The position numbers were made by a program, and so were the translations under genes. From Sequoia sempervirens (Eukaryota > Streptophyta > Pinopsida > Cupressales > Cupressaceae): DNA of 64,000 nucleotides. This document shows positions 23,280-34,693 of this stretch, piece after piece. Position 1 is the stretch's first letter. Each line of letters opens with the position of its first letter. The notes under the pieces are model-generated. The model made no database searches. It was not told where the DNA came from and was given only the letters and a program-made list of their open reading frames with translations. Where the stretch lies: contig VDFB02196116.1 of assembly GCA_007258455.2 (NCBI GenBank), positions 74,500 through 138,499 of the forward strand, read 5' to 3'.

Positions 23280-24000
23280 AGGTACCATGATGTGGTGGCA
23301 TGGAGCTATGAAGATTTAAAAACATATGACACCTCTGTCATTACACACACCATCCCTCTCAAGACCGAAGTGAGGCCATTCTGCCAGCGGCAGTGCCCTA
23401 TCAATGCCTTGCTGGAACATGTCGTTTACAAGGAGGTGCAAAAGTTGCTCTCAGCAAGAATCATCTTTCTAGTCAGGCACTCCACATGGGTGGCCAATTT
23501 GGTCCCAGTCAGAAAAAGAATGGGGAGATTAGATTATGTGTAGATTTCCACAATCCAAACCACGCCTCGGAGAAAGACAGCTATCCAGTACCTTCGCTGG
23601 ATGAAGTACTACAAATCGTTAACGGCTCCCAGATGATGTCTTTCCTAGATGGGTACTCCGGGTACAACTAAGTAATGGTACAGTATGAGGATCATCACAA
23701 AATGGCATTCACTACTAAGTGGGGGACATTCACATATAGAAGAATGCCTTTTGGGCTCATCAACACCGGCGCCACTTTCCAACGCGCCATGGATATTGCC
23801 TTCAATGACCTAATTGGCAAGTGCATAATCATCTACATGGATGATTTGACCATATTTTCTAAAAAGCAAGGTGATCACGTCTCTGATTTATGCAAGGTAT
23901 TTCAGAGATGCAAAGAGTTTGGGGTTTCTCTCATTCCCAAGAAGTGCATTTTAGGAGTGGCTGAAGACAGACTACTTGGGCACATCATTTCGGAGTAGGG
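23280..24000 (+). pseudogene. Element A reverse transcriptase (broken)
   Basis: The N-terminal part (HTIPLKTEVRPFCQRQCPI) is in one frame and the rest in another, with a one-base shift in an A-run near 23508. Then come LCVDFHNPN, DSYPVPSLDEVL, FLDGYSGYN, MAFTTKWGTFTYRRMPFGL and the catalytic IIYMDDL (YMDD, 23834-23845), ending with LGHIISE. In-frame stops occur near 23671 and 23996. These are the standard motifs of Ty3/gypsy RT. Confidence 0.9.
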
Positions 24001-24660
24001 AATCTCCATAGATCCTGAGTGCATCGAGTCCTTACTCAAAATTCAGCCCCCGGGTAGCAAGAAAGAATTAAAATTTTTCTTTGGAAAGATTAACTTTGTC
24101 CAGAAATTCATCACAGGTTTGACAGAGATTGTTAAACCTCTCAATGCCATGCTCAAACAAGACGCCAAAGTTGAATGGACACCTGACACCAAAAAATCCT
24201 TCGAGGAAATCAAACGGGCCATTGCTAAAGCCCCTGTGTTAGTCAGCCCGGACTATCGAAAGCCATTCTACATCTACTCATTCGCTTCAGAGCATTCCTA
24301 TGCTAGCATGTTGACCCAGAAGGACGATGAAGGAAATGAGCATCTGATCACCTTCATGAGTGCTCCCCTCAAGGATGCTGAATTGCGTTATCGCAACATC
24401 GAAAAGTAAGCGTACACTCTCGTCAGAGGAGTGAAAAAATTTAGACAATATATCCTATGCAATAAGGTGTTCGCCATTGTCCCCGACCCAACAATAAAAA
24501 TGTTGTTCATGCAAAATGAATTAGGCGAATGAAGAGCTAAGTGGGTCACCTTGTTCCAAGAATATGACATGGAGATCCAATCGATGAAGCTGGTGAGAGG
24601 ATAGGCACTCACCTGCACAATTACTGAAACAACAGCAGAAGCTAGGCCTGAACTCACTGT
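24001..24660 (+). pseudogene. RT thumb/connection and degenerate gypsy RNase H
   Basis: The frame continues with a connection region (KSFEEIKRAIAKAPVL) and then the gypsy RNase H pattern FYIYSFASEHSYASMLTQ, ITFMSAPLKDAELRY and VRGVKKFRQYIL. The first catalytic Asp (TDAS in typical elements) is replaced (SFAS). Loss of this residue is also known in Tat-type elements that carry a second RNase H. Stops near 24410 and 24530 also break it. Confidence 0.75.
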
Positions 24661-24769
24661 GCAGTAGTACCAGCTTGAGGATGTCTCCACCAGAGAGTGG
24701 TACCAGGACGTCGTCTACTATTTGTTGAACCATAAATGTCCACCGCACCTGCAAGGAGTCAAAAAGTGA

Positions 24770-25870
24770 GCCCTTAGATTGAAAAGAAATGGCTACATGC
24801 TGCAGGGCTCCATTCTCTACAAGAAGAATCATGAAGGCATTTATTTGAGATGCCTTGGCAAGGAAGAAGCAAATTGAGTCTTGAAAGAGTTCCACAACAA
24901 ATTTTCCATGGGCCATGGTTCTGGTCCCTCCACAAAACATCAAATACTGAGAGTAGGGTATTATTGGCCAACCGTCTTCAAGGATGCCCATTGCCATGTT
25001 CGTTCATGTCACACGTGCCAGACCACTGCCACCAAGGAAAAGAATGTTGTTGTTCCACTGCAGCCGGTGCTGGAGGTAAGGCCTTTTGCGCAATGAGGTC
25101 TCGACTTCATCGGTCTGGTATGCCCTCCATCATCTACAAGACATAGGTACATTCTTACCGCTACTAATTATTGTACTAGATGGACAGAAACAATAATATG
25201 TAAGTAATGCACAACTGAAGTAGTTACTAATTTTCTAGAAAGTTTCATTTTAAATCGCTTTGGTTGTCCCTACGCTTTGGTATGTGATAATGGACTCGCA
25301 TTTGCTTCATTAAAATTTGCTGGTTGGGCGTTTGACTATGGAATTTCCCTTAAATTCTCATATAATTACTACCCTTAGGGCAATGGCCTTGCCGAGTCCA
25401 CGAATAAAAACTTGATTACTGTGATCAAGAAGCTGCTAGATAGGAATCCCAAGGATTGACATACCGAGCTCCGTTTCACCCTTTGGGCTGATCGCACCTA
25501 CCACAAGGCTGCCCTTGGCAATTCCCCGTTCCACCTCGTCTATGGCCTAGAACTTATGTTCCCCATCCACCTGAAGATTCATACTCTTCTGTTCATCAAA
25601 TATTTTTACAAGGGAGGAGATTGTAGGGAAGCTCGATTAGCTGAGCTCTTGCATTTAGAGGAGGTCCCAAACTGTGCAATAGAAAATTTTGCCAAACATT
25701 AGGGCGTAGTTAAAAGATGGTTCGACTGCTGAGCCAAGATCAAGGCCTTTAGAATTACAGATCTGGTCCTATATTGGGACAAGGCCCATGAGAAAAAAGG
25801 GGGGACACAACAAATTCGACAAGCTTTGACTTGGCCCCTTTCAAATAGCTGAGATTTTGGGAGATAATGC
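24770..25870 (+). pseudogene. Element A integrase (broken)
   Basis: The zinc-binding region has the two Cys of HVRSCHTCQ. The core has Asp in LDFIG (25103), Asp in VCDNG (25286) and Glu in GLAEST (25394), with exactly 35 residues between the last two (DD35E). TLWADRTYHKAALGNSPFHLVYG is a typical core ending, and the LVLYWDK-type C-terminal region follows. In-frame stops are scattered (for example 24874, 25094, 25376, 25456). It joins the element DNA to the host chromosome. Confidence 0.85.
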
Positions 25871-25949
25871 CTTCCGCCTAAAGACCTTAACTGGTGAAAG
25901 CGTCCCATTGCCAGTCAACGGGCAACACCTAAAGCATTACTTTCAGGCT

Positions 25950-26276
25950 TGAGCTCCTACGAGCTTTTCGTTGTAAATAGCTTGTACATAGGTTAGGGTA
26001 GTTTCTTTCTTGCTTGCTTGCGTTTTTGTTTGCGTCGCCCTTTTTGTTCTTTCCCTCTCGACAGTTTTGTTTCAAAAGTTGTTTCCTGCTCCTTTGTGGT
26101 GGCCGTGCTTACCCGACAAGTGGTTCACTTTGCTGTCCGTTCTTTGTGTTCTTTGGCTAAATATTTACTCTCGATTATCGGTCTTTGAAAGTTGTCTGTG
26201 AATGATTTCCTTGTTTGAGCTCTACTCAGAACTTGACCCTTAGCTAGATCTTCTTACACACATCTCGGATCTCGCA
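25950..26276. other. Element A 3' untranslated internal region, part 1
   Basis: Noncoding, pyrimidine-rich DNA after the integrase end, cut at CAAAG by the insertion of element B. It continues at 31675. Confidence 0.6.
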
Positions 26277-26281
26277 CAAAG

Positions 26282-26627
26282 TGCTATGCCCTTAATATTA
26301 TTATACATCGGGTTATGAATAGTTGTCTTGTGGCTATCTTAACTCTCTATTAAGTCATATTATCATTAGTATATAGTTATTTAGTTGTTTAGGTTAGCCT
26401 AAGTCTTATATAGGTGTGTCTAAGTCGGTCTAGCTGATATCCTTGGCATAAATAGGTATATATAGGAGGTTGTGAGTCTTATTTCATCATCAAGTTGTGA
26501 AGTGTGTTCTCATTAGAGATATTTGGAGGTTTGCCTCCTCAAAGTGGCTTATTATTCTTAGTTATTATCAAGTATTTACAACATATTTCATATCATATTC
26601 TTCTATTGTGCAAGTTATTTCTTAACA
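26282..26627 (+). repeat. Element B left LTR
   Basis: It runs from TGCTATGCCC to TTCTTAACA. A TATA-like GGCATAAATAGG lies near 26445. It shares long blocks with 31326-31669, such as AAGTCTTATATAGGTGTGTCT and TCTATTGTGCAAGTTATTTC, separated by clearly diverged patches. Confidence 0.93.
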
Positions 26628-26629
26628 AG

Positions 26630-26647
26630 TGGTATCAAAGCATGATC
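26630..26647 (+). other. Element B primer-binding site (initiator Met tRNA type)
   Basis: TGGTATCAAAGCATGATC lies two bases after the LTR and differs by one base in its first twelve from the widespread plant site TGGTATCAGAGC. Confidence 0.92.
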
Positions 26648-26994
26648 TTGGCACCATAGAGGCAAGGTTTTTCTTAATTTTGGAGGCGATTTTGGGAAGA
26701 GCATATCTTTCAGATTTTGGTGAATTTTATTTTTATTTTTAAAGGGTTTTTGAAGAACATATTGAAGAAGCTACAGTCTAGATTTCAGAAGAATTGGAGT
26801 AGAATTAAGCGAATTATTAGAGAATTAGGGTTTCTACACTATTTTTTTGGAATCTACATATCTCACACATATTGTTGAATTGGAGTCTAATTTTTATTAG
26901 GTTTTTGAAGACATACTAAATGAGATTACAATAAAAATTTGAGAGAATTTAAGTTTCATTTGTGTGATTTATTTCAATATTAGTGGTTTCCATA

Positions 26995-28104
26995 ATGACA
27001 GGGCCTGCAACAAGGGGTAAAAAGAATGTTGTCACTCTAGGGAAGACTCCTAATAAGGATGGTGAAACAATTGAGGATATTACTAATAATGAAGAAATCA
27101 ATAAGGTCAAGGAAGAAATTCCCTCAATTAAGATGGATATGTGTGACCTAAGAGCAGATATGTCGGACATGCGAAACATGTTAAGCACCTACATAACTGA
27201 ATCAAGAAAGGAGTTCTCAAGCGGCCAAGGTGAGAATTCTAGGTCAGCTACTACTAGCACAAGCTTTAGTACTCCTATGGGATCTAGGAATTTATTTCCA
27301 AAGGTGGATATGTGCATGTTTGATGGTAAGGATCCTCTAACATGGATAAACCAAATGGAGATTTTTTTTTAAGTACACCAAATCCCAAATGGACAAAAGG
27401 TCATGATGGCTTCCTTATATTTAGAACCAGATCAATTCATTTGGTATCATTGGCTTTGCACTCATCAAGGTAAAAAGGGGCTCACCATCTCATGGTCAAT
27501 TTTTACATAGAAACTCCAAGCACAATATAGCAATAGCGTTACAGACAACTTCTTTAGCCAGCTAGCTAAACTTCAACAAACAGGATCAGTTAAGGATTAT
27601 ATTCAGTAATTCAAAAATCTATCCTTAAGGGTGGATTCAATTACGGAGGAAAAATTGAATGACCTATTCTTGGGTGGTCTCAAGGATCACATTCAACATG
27701 AGGTACGCATGTTTAGCCCTAGTTCCATAAATGAGTCTTTTATCTTAGCATGCAGGGTAGAGGAGAAATATTTGATTCTTAAGAAGCAAGGGGCTAATGT
27801 GACAAGAGAGAAAGGATATTCAACATAACCTACTAAGTTGACTCCACAACAAATTGAGGAGAAAAGAGCAAAAGGCTTGTGTTTCAATTGTGATAGCAAA
27901 TACAGTCGAGGACATAAATGTAGTGAAAAGAAATTGTTTTATATTGAAGGTCCTAATGAGGAAGAAGAGGAGGAACCCATACTAGAAGATGAAAGGGAGT
28001 CAAATGAGGAATCACATGATTCTCAACCAATCATTTCTTGTCATGCACTCTCAGGTTTTAGTGCTCCACAAACTCTCAAGGTGGTGGGGTTCCTAAAGAA
28101 GTAG
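26995..28104 (+). pseudogene. Element B gag with CCHC knuckle
   Basis: The start ATG is at 26995. An N-terminal coiled-coil-like region is followed by capsid motifs (FDGKDPLTWINQMEIFF; QYSNSVTDNFFSQLAKLQQTGSVKDY) and the zinc knuckle LCFNCDSKYSRGHKC (about 27874-27921), the form common in plant chromoviruses. An acidic stretch follows. In-frame stops at about 27370, 27508, 27607 and 27826 break the frame, but the reading frame itself is kept. Confidence 0.85.
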
Positions 28105-28530
28105 AAGGTAACAGTGTTGATCGACTCATGTAGTACTCATAATTTCATCAACAAAAAGTTAGCTACTCATCTAAATTGTTTCATATATCCAGCTCCAGAG
28201 TTTCAAGTTTTGATTGTAGATGGTGGTATAATTAGTTGTTCAGGGAAGTGTCATGGCATTAAATTATCCATGGGAGATTATCAACTTGATACCCCAATGT
28301 ATGCGATATCCATGGGTGCAACATATATTGTTTTGGGAGTACAATGGCTTACTACATTAGGAACAATTGAGATGAACTTCCAAGAACTATTCATGAGATT
28401 TCAATTAGAAGGAAGGCTAGTAGAGCTAAGGGGGTTGAAGGAAAAATCTCCACAAATGGTAAGCTCTCATCAAATGCAAAAGTTGCTTAAGAAAGGAGTG
28501 GATGGATTGTGGCCCAACTATGTTCATTAG
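28105..28530 (+). pseudogene. Element B aspartic protease
   Basis: VLIDSCSTHNFI carries the catalytic Asp-Ser, with Cys in the usual Gly position. It is followed by the second-half signature VLGVQWLTTLG. The segment keeps the gag frame, after a stop at 28105. Confidence 0.8.
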
Positions 28531-28589
28531 AAGTCTCTCAATCTATTACTCCTACTCATCCAGATTTGCAAGCTATAATTGATCGTCAC

Positions 28590-29570
28590 TCAGTTGTTCT
28601 TGGAGATATACCTAAAGGAATTCCTCCTAAGAGGGATCATGATCATCATACAATTAGTCCCAGGAAGCCAACCACCAAAACATCGGCCTTATAGGTATCG
28701 ACACATACAAAAGAGTGAGATAGAAAAAATTGTTGAAGAGATGCTAGAGGCAGGAATCATCAAGCATAGCCAAAGTGCTTACTCCTCTCCGATGGTGATG
28801 GTACATAAGAAGGATGATACTTAGTGCATGTTTCTAGATTATAGAGTGCTCAACATGTACACCATTAAAGATAAGTTTCCAATTCCAGTCATTGATGATT
28901 TGTTAGATGAATTAAATGGAGCTATGTTTTTTACCAAGTTAGATCTTAGATCTGGTTATGACCAAATTCAGATTAAGGAGGAGGATATTTGTAAGACAAC
29001 ATTTCAGACTCATGAAGGTCATTATGAATTTTTGGTGATGCCATTTTGTCTTACCAATGCACCATCTGCATTCCAAAGTTTGATGAATTCCATTTTTAAG
29101 AAGTTCTTGAGAAAGTTTGTGTTAGTATTTTTTGATGATATATTGATTTACAGCAAGACATGGGAAGAACATTTGCAAATATTATTGTGACCAAGATTAC
29201 AAATACTGAAGATCATAAACTCACGCCACATCCAAGTGTAATTTTTATTCATGAGGTGAGCATTTGGGACACATAGTTTCATGAGAAAGGTGGGACCCTA
29301 ACAAAATTAAGGCTATCATGGAATGGCCCATTCCAAAAACCATTAAGAAACTGAGAGGATTCTTGGGATTGACAGGGTACTATAGAAGATTTGTGAAGAA
29401 TTATGGTAGTATAGAAGCACCTCTCACCACTCTATTGAAGAAGGATTCTTTTTATTGGAACAAGTCTGCCAATACATCATTTGAGAGATTAGCTGAGTGC
29501 CAGGTAGCAACCCAAAGACACTCTTGGACTTCAAGGAATTCATTAGAAATGATGCTTCCGAAATGATAGG
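28590..29570 (+). pseudogene. Element B reverse transcriptase and start of RNase H
   Basis: RT motifs in order: [62 protein letters not shown] and the catalytic FFDDILIYS (FFDD, codons 103-104 of the segment opening at 28828). A frameshift near 29190-29320 moves into the connection domain ([18 protein letters not shown]). There is a stop at about 28825. Confidence 0.9.
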
Positions 29571-29890
29571 CGTTCGAAGTGCAAGGCATGCCACCAATTG
29601 CTTTTGGAGAGTCGTCACCTTAAAAGGTAAGAACTTTAGACAAAACCTATTTATGAGAAGGAAATGCTAGCAATAATTCATGTAATTAAGCAATGGAGGC
29701 CTTATCTATTGGGTAGACACTTCAAGGTTAAGAAAAATCATGATAGCCTAAAATATTTTTTGGAACAAAGACTATCTTCTGAAGAGCAACAAAAATGGGT
29801 TACTAAGATGTTAGGATATGACTTTGAGATTGTGTTATAAGAGGGGAAAGCATTGTCACGCATACCATCATGAAGGATGAGAAAGATGAA
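29570..29890 (+). pseudogene. Element B RNase H remnant
   Basis: Badly broken by stops and frameshifts. Traces of the gypsy RNase H pattern remain (NDASE near 29550, a FWNKD-like stretch near 29760, the TKMLGYDFEI-like segment near 29805). I see no separate frame of useful length. Confidence 0.5.
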
Positions 29891-29898
29891 GCCTTATT

Positions 29899-30720
29899 GT
29901 GCCCAAGAAAATTGGGGTGGAGGAAGCCAAAGCAGAGTGGGCAAATGATGTTGCGACAAGTAATCTCATCGAGCAATTAAAAAGTGATCCTAGTAGTTCA
30001 AATAAGTTTTGTTGGAAGGGAGATACTCTTTGGTATAAAGAGTGTTTGTATCTCTGCAAGAATTCCAACCTTAAAATCAAGATTCTCACAGAGTTACATG
30101 AGTCTCCAGTGGGTGGTCATTCAGGATTTTTGAGGACATATCATTAAGTCAAGCAAGATTTCTTTTGGGAAGGGCTAAAGGGTGATGTTCAAAAATTTGT
30201 GGCTGAATGTTTGGTGTGTCAAAGGCATAAAGGGGAGATAATTAAGACACCAGGTCTCTTCCAACCCTTATCTATTCCTAGCCAGCGTTGGGAAGAAATA
30301 TCCATGGACTTCATCACAGGGCTTCCCAAATCTAAAGTTCATAATGTCATCATGGTGGTAGTTGATCAGCTCACTAAATATGCACATTTCATTGCATTAG
30401 CACATCCTTTTACAGCAAGTGCAGTGGCTAAAGTTTTTTTGGAGAATACCCAAAAGCTACATGGTACACCTAAAGTTATTGTTAGTGATCATGATCCTAT
30501 CTTCACTAGTCACTTTTGGAAAGATTTATTCTCATGTTTGGGTACTCAATTAGCTCTTAGCTCTTTATACCACCCTCAATCAGATGGGAAAATAGAGGTT
30601 GTTAATAAGTGTTTGGAAGGATATCTACATTGTTTCACTTCAGAGAAACAGTCCCAGTGGGTAGATTGGCTACCACTTGCAGAATGGTGGTATAACACTT
30701 CTTTTCATAGCTCATAAAAA
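29899..30720 (+). pseudogene. Element B integrase
   Basis: The zinc-binding region is LHESPVGGHSG, then AECLVCQRHKG (HHCC). The catalytic residues are Asp in MDFITG, Asp in VSDHDP and Glu in DGKIEVVNK, with 35 residues between the last two. The core ends with EWWYNTSFHSS. Only two stops break about 270 codons (30145 and 30715), so this is the best-kept part of the element. Confidence 0.9.
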
Positions 30721-30989
30721 ATGTCTCCATTTTAAAATTTATGATAATACCTAATTCAGCGATCATCAATTGTTGTCCCTAAGAGTTCAGCGAGAAGACC
30801 ACTTGCTTCATCAACACCAAAGTGCTCTCGTGACTCAAGGAGAATTTAGCCACAGCAACTCCACGAAACAAAGGTGCGCATCTGTAGCATCGAGTGAAAG
30901 AAGTTTTGAAGTTGGGATTGGCCCTCTTAAGCGATTGCAGCCTTATAAGTAACTTCACTAAAGCAGCAAAGAAAGAATAATAAGTTGTC

Positions 30990-31315
30990 TCCCAGCATAG
31001 TCCATACCAAATCATGCAGAAGATCGGTAGTGTTTCCTACAAGCTTGAGTTGCCACCAACAACAAAGATACATCCAGTTTTTCATGTTTCCTGTTTGAAG
31101 AAGGTAATTGGGCATAATATTCCCACTCAAACAACACTTCCCGAGCTGATTAGTTGAAGGAGAATCATTTTAGTCCAAAGTGCACGCCAAACACAAGAAG
31201 TCGAGAATAGAACTATAGCTGAGCATTCCATCCAATGGAAGAATCTCTACTAATTGAAGATGGGAAGATGTGGAGTTCATTCAAAGTTTCCAAACCCATT
31301 TCAATATACAAAGTT
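30990..31315 (+). pseudogene. Element B integrase tail and chromodomain-like remnant
   Basis: [22 protein letters not shown] is the conserved stretch found in chromoviruses just before the chromodomain. A decayed segment follows (LVQSARQTQEVENRT and EHSIQWKNLY) that fits a group II chromodomain, which would direct integration to chromatin marks. Stops at about 31154 and 31252 break it. Confidence 0.65.
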
Positions 31316-31317
31316 TT

Positions 31318-31325
31318 GAAAGGGG
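31318..31325 (+). other. Element B polypurine tract
   Basis: GAAAGGGG lies directly before the right LTR, where the plus-strand primer is expected. Confidence 0.8.
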
Positions 31326-31669
31326 TACGCTACCTTTAATATTATTGTATCGTCCTAAGATGAATAGTTTGTTTGTAGCTATCTTAACTCTCTCATTAAG
31401 TCATATTACTAGTATATTGTTAATAGCTTGTTTAGGCTAGCCCAAGTCTTATATAGGTGTGTCTGCTTCAGCCTAGGTGATATCCTTTGGCATAAATAGG
31501 TGCATATATATGGTGGAGGTTGTGAGTCTGTCCATCACTCTGCCAGAAGTGTGTTCTCATTAGAGATGACTTGGAGGTTTTCCCCAAAGTGCCTCTGCTA
31601 TTCAATATGATTGGCGATTACTGGAAACATATCGTCACATTCTTCTATTGTGCAAGTTATTTCTTAACA
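31326..31669 (+). repeat. Element B right LTR
   Basis: It begins TACGCTACC (the usual TG start is changed to TA) and ends TTCTTAACA, followed by CAAAG. It differs from the left LTR at many positions and by several small indels. Confidence 0.9.
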
Positions 31670-31674
31670 CAAAG

Positions 31675-32074
31675 CACATAATAATAATTTCTAAAGGATT
31701 GTGCTACGGTTGTTATGGCACCCTAGTGAGTGAAAAATCTCAAGTTTGCTCCAGTGACCACTACAGTCTCAAACCCATTGTAGGCTTCAATGCTTACCTG
31801 GTTGAACTAAATGATAAAAGAGAAGTGAAATGTCAATGCAAAAGAGAAAAAGGAACTCTAGAAAAAAGAAAAATTGGATCAGATAAGTGTTTGACAAATT
31901 CCACGTGGCTATGGACACCGGTCGGGCAGAGATAAATATCCGTGGAGGTTGCGATAACCCGGCTGCATATGGACGTCGTTTGCCACCGTCCAAAGCTACT
32001 TTTGGTGTTAGGGATGATTATGTAGCTCAAGTTGACTTGGTAACCCCCTGCCACTATCCCCAGGAAAGGAATGA
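31675..32074. other. Element A 3' untranslated internal region, part 2
   Basis: Continuation of element A after element B. It contains purine-rich runs near 31845-31877 (AAAAAGGAACTC, GAAAAAAGAAAAATTGG) that could be the polypurine tract. If so, the right LTR would start near 31888, some 190 bases before the point where similarity to the left LTR can be traced. Confidence 0.45.
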
Positions 32075-32299
32075 ACTACCTACACACACTTTCTATTCTC
32101 AGGTTGTTCCAATTTCGAGGACCCTCGCCTTCCCGGATTCATTTGGAAGCTACCCTAGTCAAGCGAAACGGCATTCCTAACCAATGAATAGAGTTTATCC
32201 TGAATGCTTGGGAGCATCTCCGCTGACACACTACTGTCAGAACTTCTTCAATCTTGTTATTGTTGGGCAAGCTCTGCCACGCCTCTCCTTTTTATGTTT

Positions 32300-34560
32300 C
32301 ACGGTCGATGTTGCTCCAAAAGTTCCATCATAAATGACTATGCCTCCGCTGGGTTTTGCCAGACCTCGAGCTCATGGAATCCTCTCGCACTTGGCTCTGT
32401 ACTTCTGGCTCCTACGGGCCCAGCCCCAGCCCTTTCTAACCAGATTTCCCCGCTGGGCATTCTTCCAGATCCCAGGGTTCGATCCACCTCTCGTTGTTTG
32501 CAAAAACTTATTGAAATTCACTGCGGCCTTCCACCTTTCAGACCCCGAACCTTGGAGATCTGTCTCTGGGGTTCCGTCTTGGTTTCACCGTCTGTCACGG
32601 TGAACCTCCTACGATGACCCACCCCCGAGTCCCGCCATTGTATTCGCCATCCGCGAAGTGGTGTCATCCACTGTCTGGAATTCCGTTTATGGAATTCTGT
32701 GATGGTTTTGCCATCCCTACGGCAGATCCCTGGCAGAATCTCGCCCTCTGGGCCCCAAGCCGCTCCTCGTCGTTGCCGTCCAAACCAATGAGAAATCTTA
32801 AAGCGGCCATCACGTCACACCTCCCTGGCCGCCAGGCCCTGGTGTTCCCGCCACCGTCGCCGACTTTGAATCCACCAACCTTTTCTCGCGGCTGCTGCAT
32901 TTAATGCATGCATTCATGGCAAATAAAATGCCCAATCCGGGCAGTCATTTTCATCAAATAGGATTGGAGCGAATTAGAGAAGCTATCATTTGGAGCCCAT
33001 TTCCTTTGACAACATCACGATCATCGCTCTCAGCATCACTCCTACCAACGTAGGTGGATCCCATGTCTAGCCACTTAGCATGTTTGAGGTAGGCCATCTG
33101 GTTGCCTTCCTAAGCTTCGTTTTGTCATTTTGAAGGATTTAAATAAATTAACAAATTGTTAGGAGGGTATAATGTGGTAGAACACTAGATTGCACACCAA
33201 ACCCACGTCTTGGAAAATCGACAAACCTCATTGAGTGCCCTCCCCGCCGATCTAGGACTTTTCCTTGGCATGGTTGTTCTTCATGCAGGGAAAACATGCA
33301 CCTCAGGCCAGAGACCCTCCTTCGCCATCCAAATATCAAACTTTGAACACCTGCTGATGGCGATTCGCCCCTCTGGTCCCAGCCCTTCGGACTTCCATCC
33401 CCGGAATTCCATTCGCATTTTTTCGTGCCTAAATGGCAAACATCCCCTTGTCTCCTGGCCGCCGGATCCTGGCATGCGCCTCGCTGACAAACTTTAAACT
33501 GAACATGTGTCCTTCAGACCCCTTGGGCCTTGGACCCCAGAGTTCCTCCTTTGGGGTTCTGCCTATGTTTTATCGTCCGCAACGGCGAACGTCGCCTGGT
33601 GTCACACCCTCTGGACTCTGCCGACTCTCCCGCTGGTTAACCTTTGGCAATTTAAATTGTTGCATCATTTTCACCTTCGGGCCCCGGACAACGGGTTTCC
33701 CTGCTCAATTTTCCACTATTCCCTGTGGCGAAGTCTTTTGGTGAACTAACGCATGCCGTCCGATCCTCGGACCCTGGCCTTTTCCCCGTCATTGGCTTGT
33801 GTTTTTGCGTCCACGGCTGACGCGCCCTTAGGCCCTGGTTCTCGGACTTCCGTCCTCGAAAGTCCGCTGCTCTCCCGTCATCGAAGAAATTGCACCCCGT
33901 CCATCCGGTCGCTGGGCCTCGAGCTTGCATCTGAAGTGGAATCTTGCCAAAACTCTTCATGCCCATCTGCTCGCTGGGCCCCATGCCCCAGGATTCCTGT
34001 CCTCGCCCGCCATTTCTAACAGAAAATACCGCCCAGCGCCCCAACCTCCAAGCTCTACCATGCCGCTTGCTGCCAAAATTAAATGAAAAAACTCATGCTG
34101 CTGGGCTTCCCTTGTCGGACTTCCCCTCCCGGACTTCTGTCGGGTGTTTGCCTTCAGAAACGATGAAGTTCACCCGCCATCCCGGTGTTGCCGGCCCAAG
34201 CCCTTCAGAACGAACTAACGCATGCCAGCCGCCCTTTCGCCCTCCGAGCCCCAGATCCTGGACTTCTGCCTCTGGATTTTCGTCTGCTATCCGCCATCAC
34301 CAACTGCCATCTCCCGACAGCTTTCCGGCTTGGGACCTCCGAGCCTCCTTAAATCCATCCAAACGATCCCCAATCTGGAATCTAACTTTGACCCACGTCT
34401 TGAATTTTGGCCCTCTTCATCATGAGCTTTTTAAAATATTAAAATCTAACCAAAAAGGTCTTCGAGAGCTTCCCATTGCATTTTCCCTTCTAGACAGCAT
34501 TCCTGCTAGGGAAGTCCGGCCCTCCAGGCCCGGATTGTCCAAATACTCTGAAACAAAGAT
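32300..34560 (+). repeat. CpG-rich degenerate modular repeats in the right LTR
   Basis: Counterpart of 11400-13400, with the same modules but more CG-to-TG/CA change. It contains the conserved candidate donor TTTGAG then GTAGGC (33088/33089). Frames of 60-209 codons in it are not preserved in the left copy and are taken as chance. Confidence 0.6.
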
Positions 34561-34693
34561 CAATAACGTCTAGAGATAAAATCCATGATATACTTGATTG
34601 ATTATTTGAAGTAGATGTTGTTTTCAGGATATGGACTAACATGAATGCTTTTGATGATCTATTATGCTGACTTTGCCCTTGCTTGCAGAATAT

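Larger units (their letters stand above)
26277..31674 (+). mobile_element. Element B: nested chromovirus-type Ty3/gypsy retrotransposon with target duplication CAAAG
   Basis: The element proper is 26282-31669 (5.39 kb), flanked by the 5-bp duplication CAAAG (26277-26281 and 31670-31674). It has LTRs of 346 and 344 bp, an initiator-Met-type PBS, a single gag-pol frame, a polypurine tract, and a chromodomain-like tail after integrase. Its size and layout fit the chromovirus branch. It lies in the same orientation as element A. Stops and one frameshift make it defective. Confidence 0.93.

Noticed and set aside
24388..24997. Minus-strand frames of 100 and 158 codons
   Set aside because: Antisense to the RNase H and integrase regions of element A; no independent support.
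26010..26201. 63-codon hydrophobic frame after element A integrase, considered as an env-like remnant
   Set aside because: Too short, with no conserved motif and pyrimidine-rich DNA that gives Leu/Phe/Val codons by chance.
32204..34573. Frames up to 209 codons in the right LTR's GC-rich zone
   Set aside because: Not conserved in the left LTR, composition Pro/Ser/Arg-rich as expected of GC-rich noncoding repeats, and located in the putative intron.
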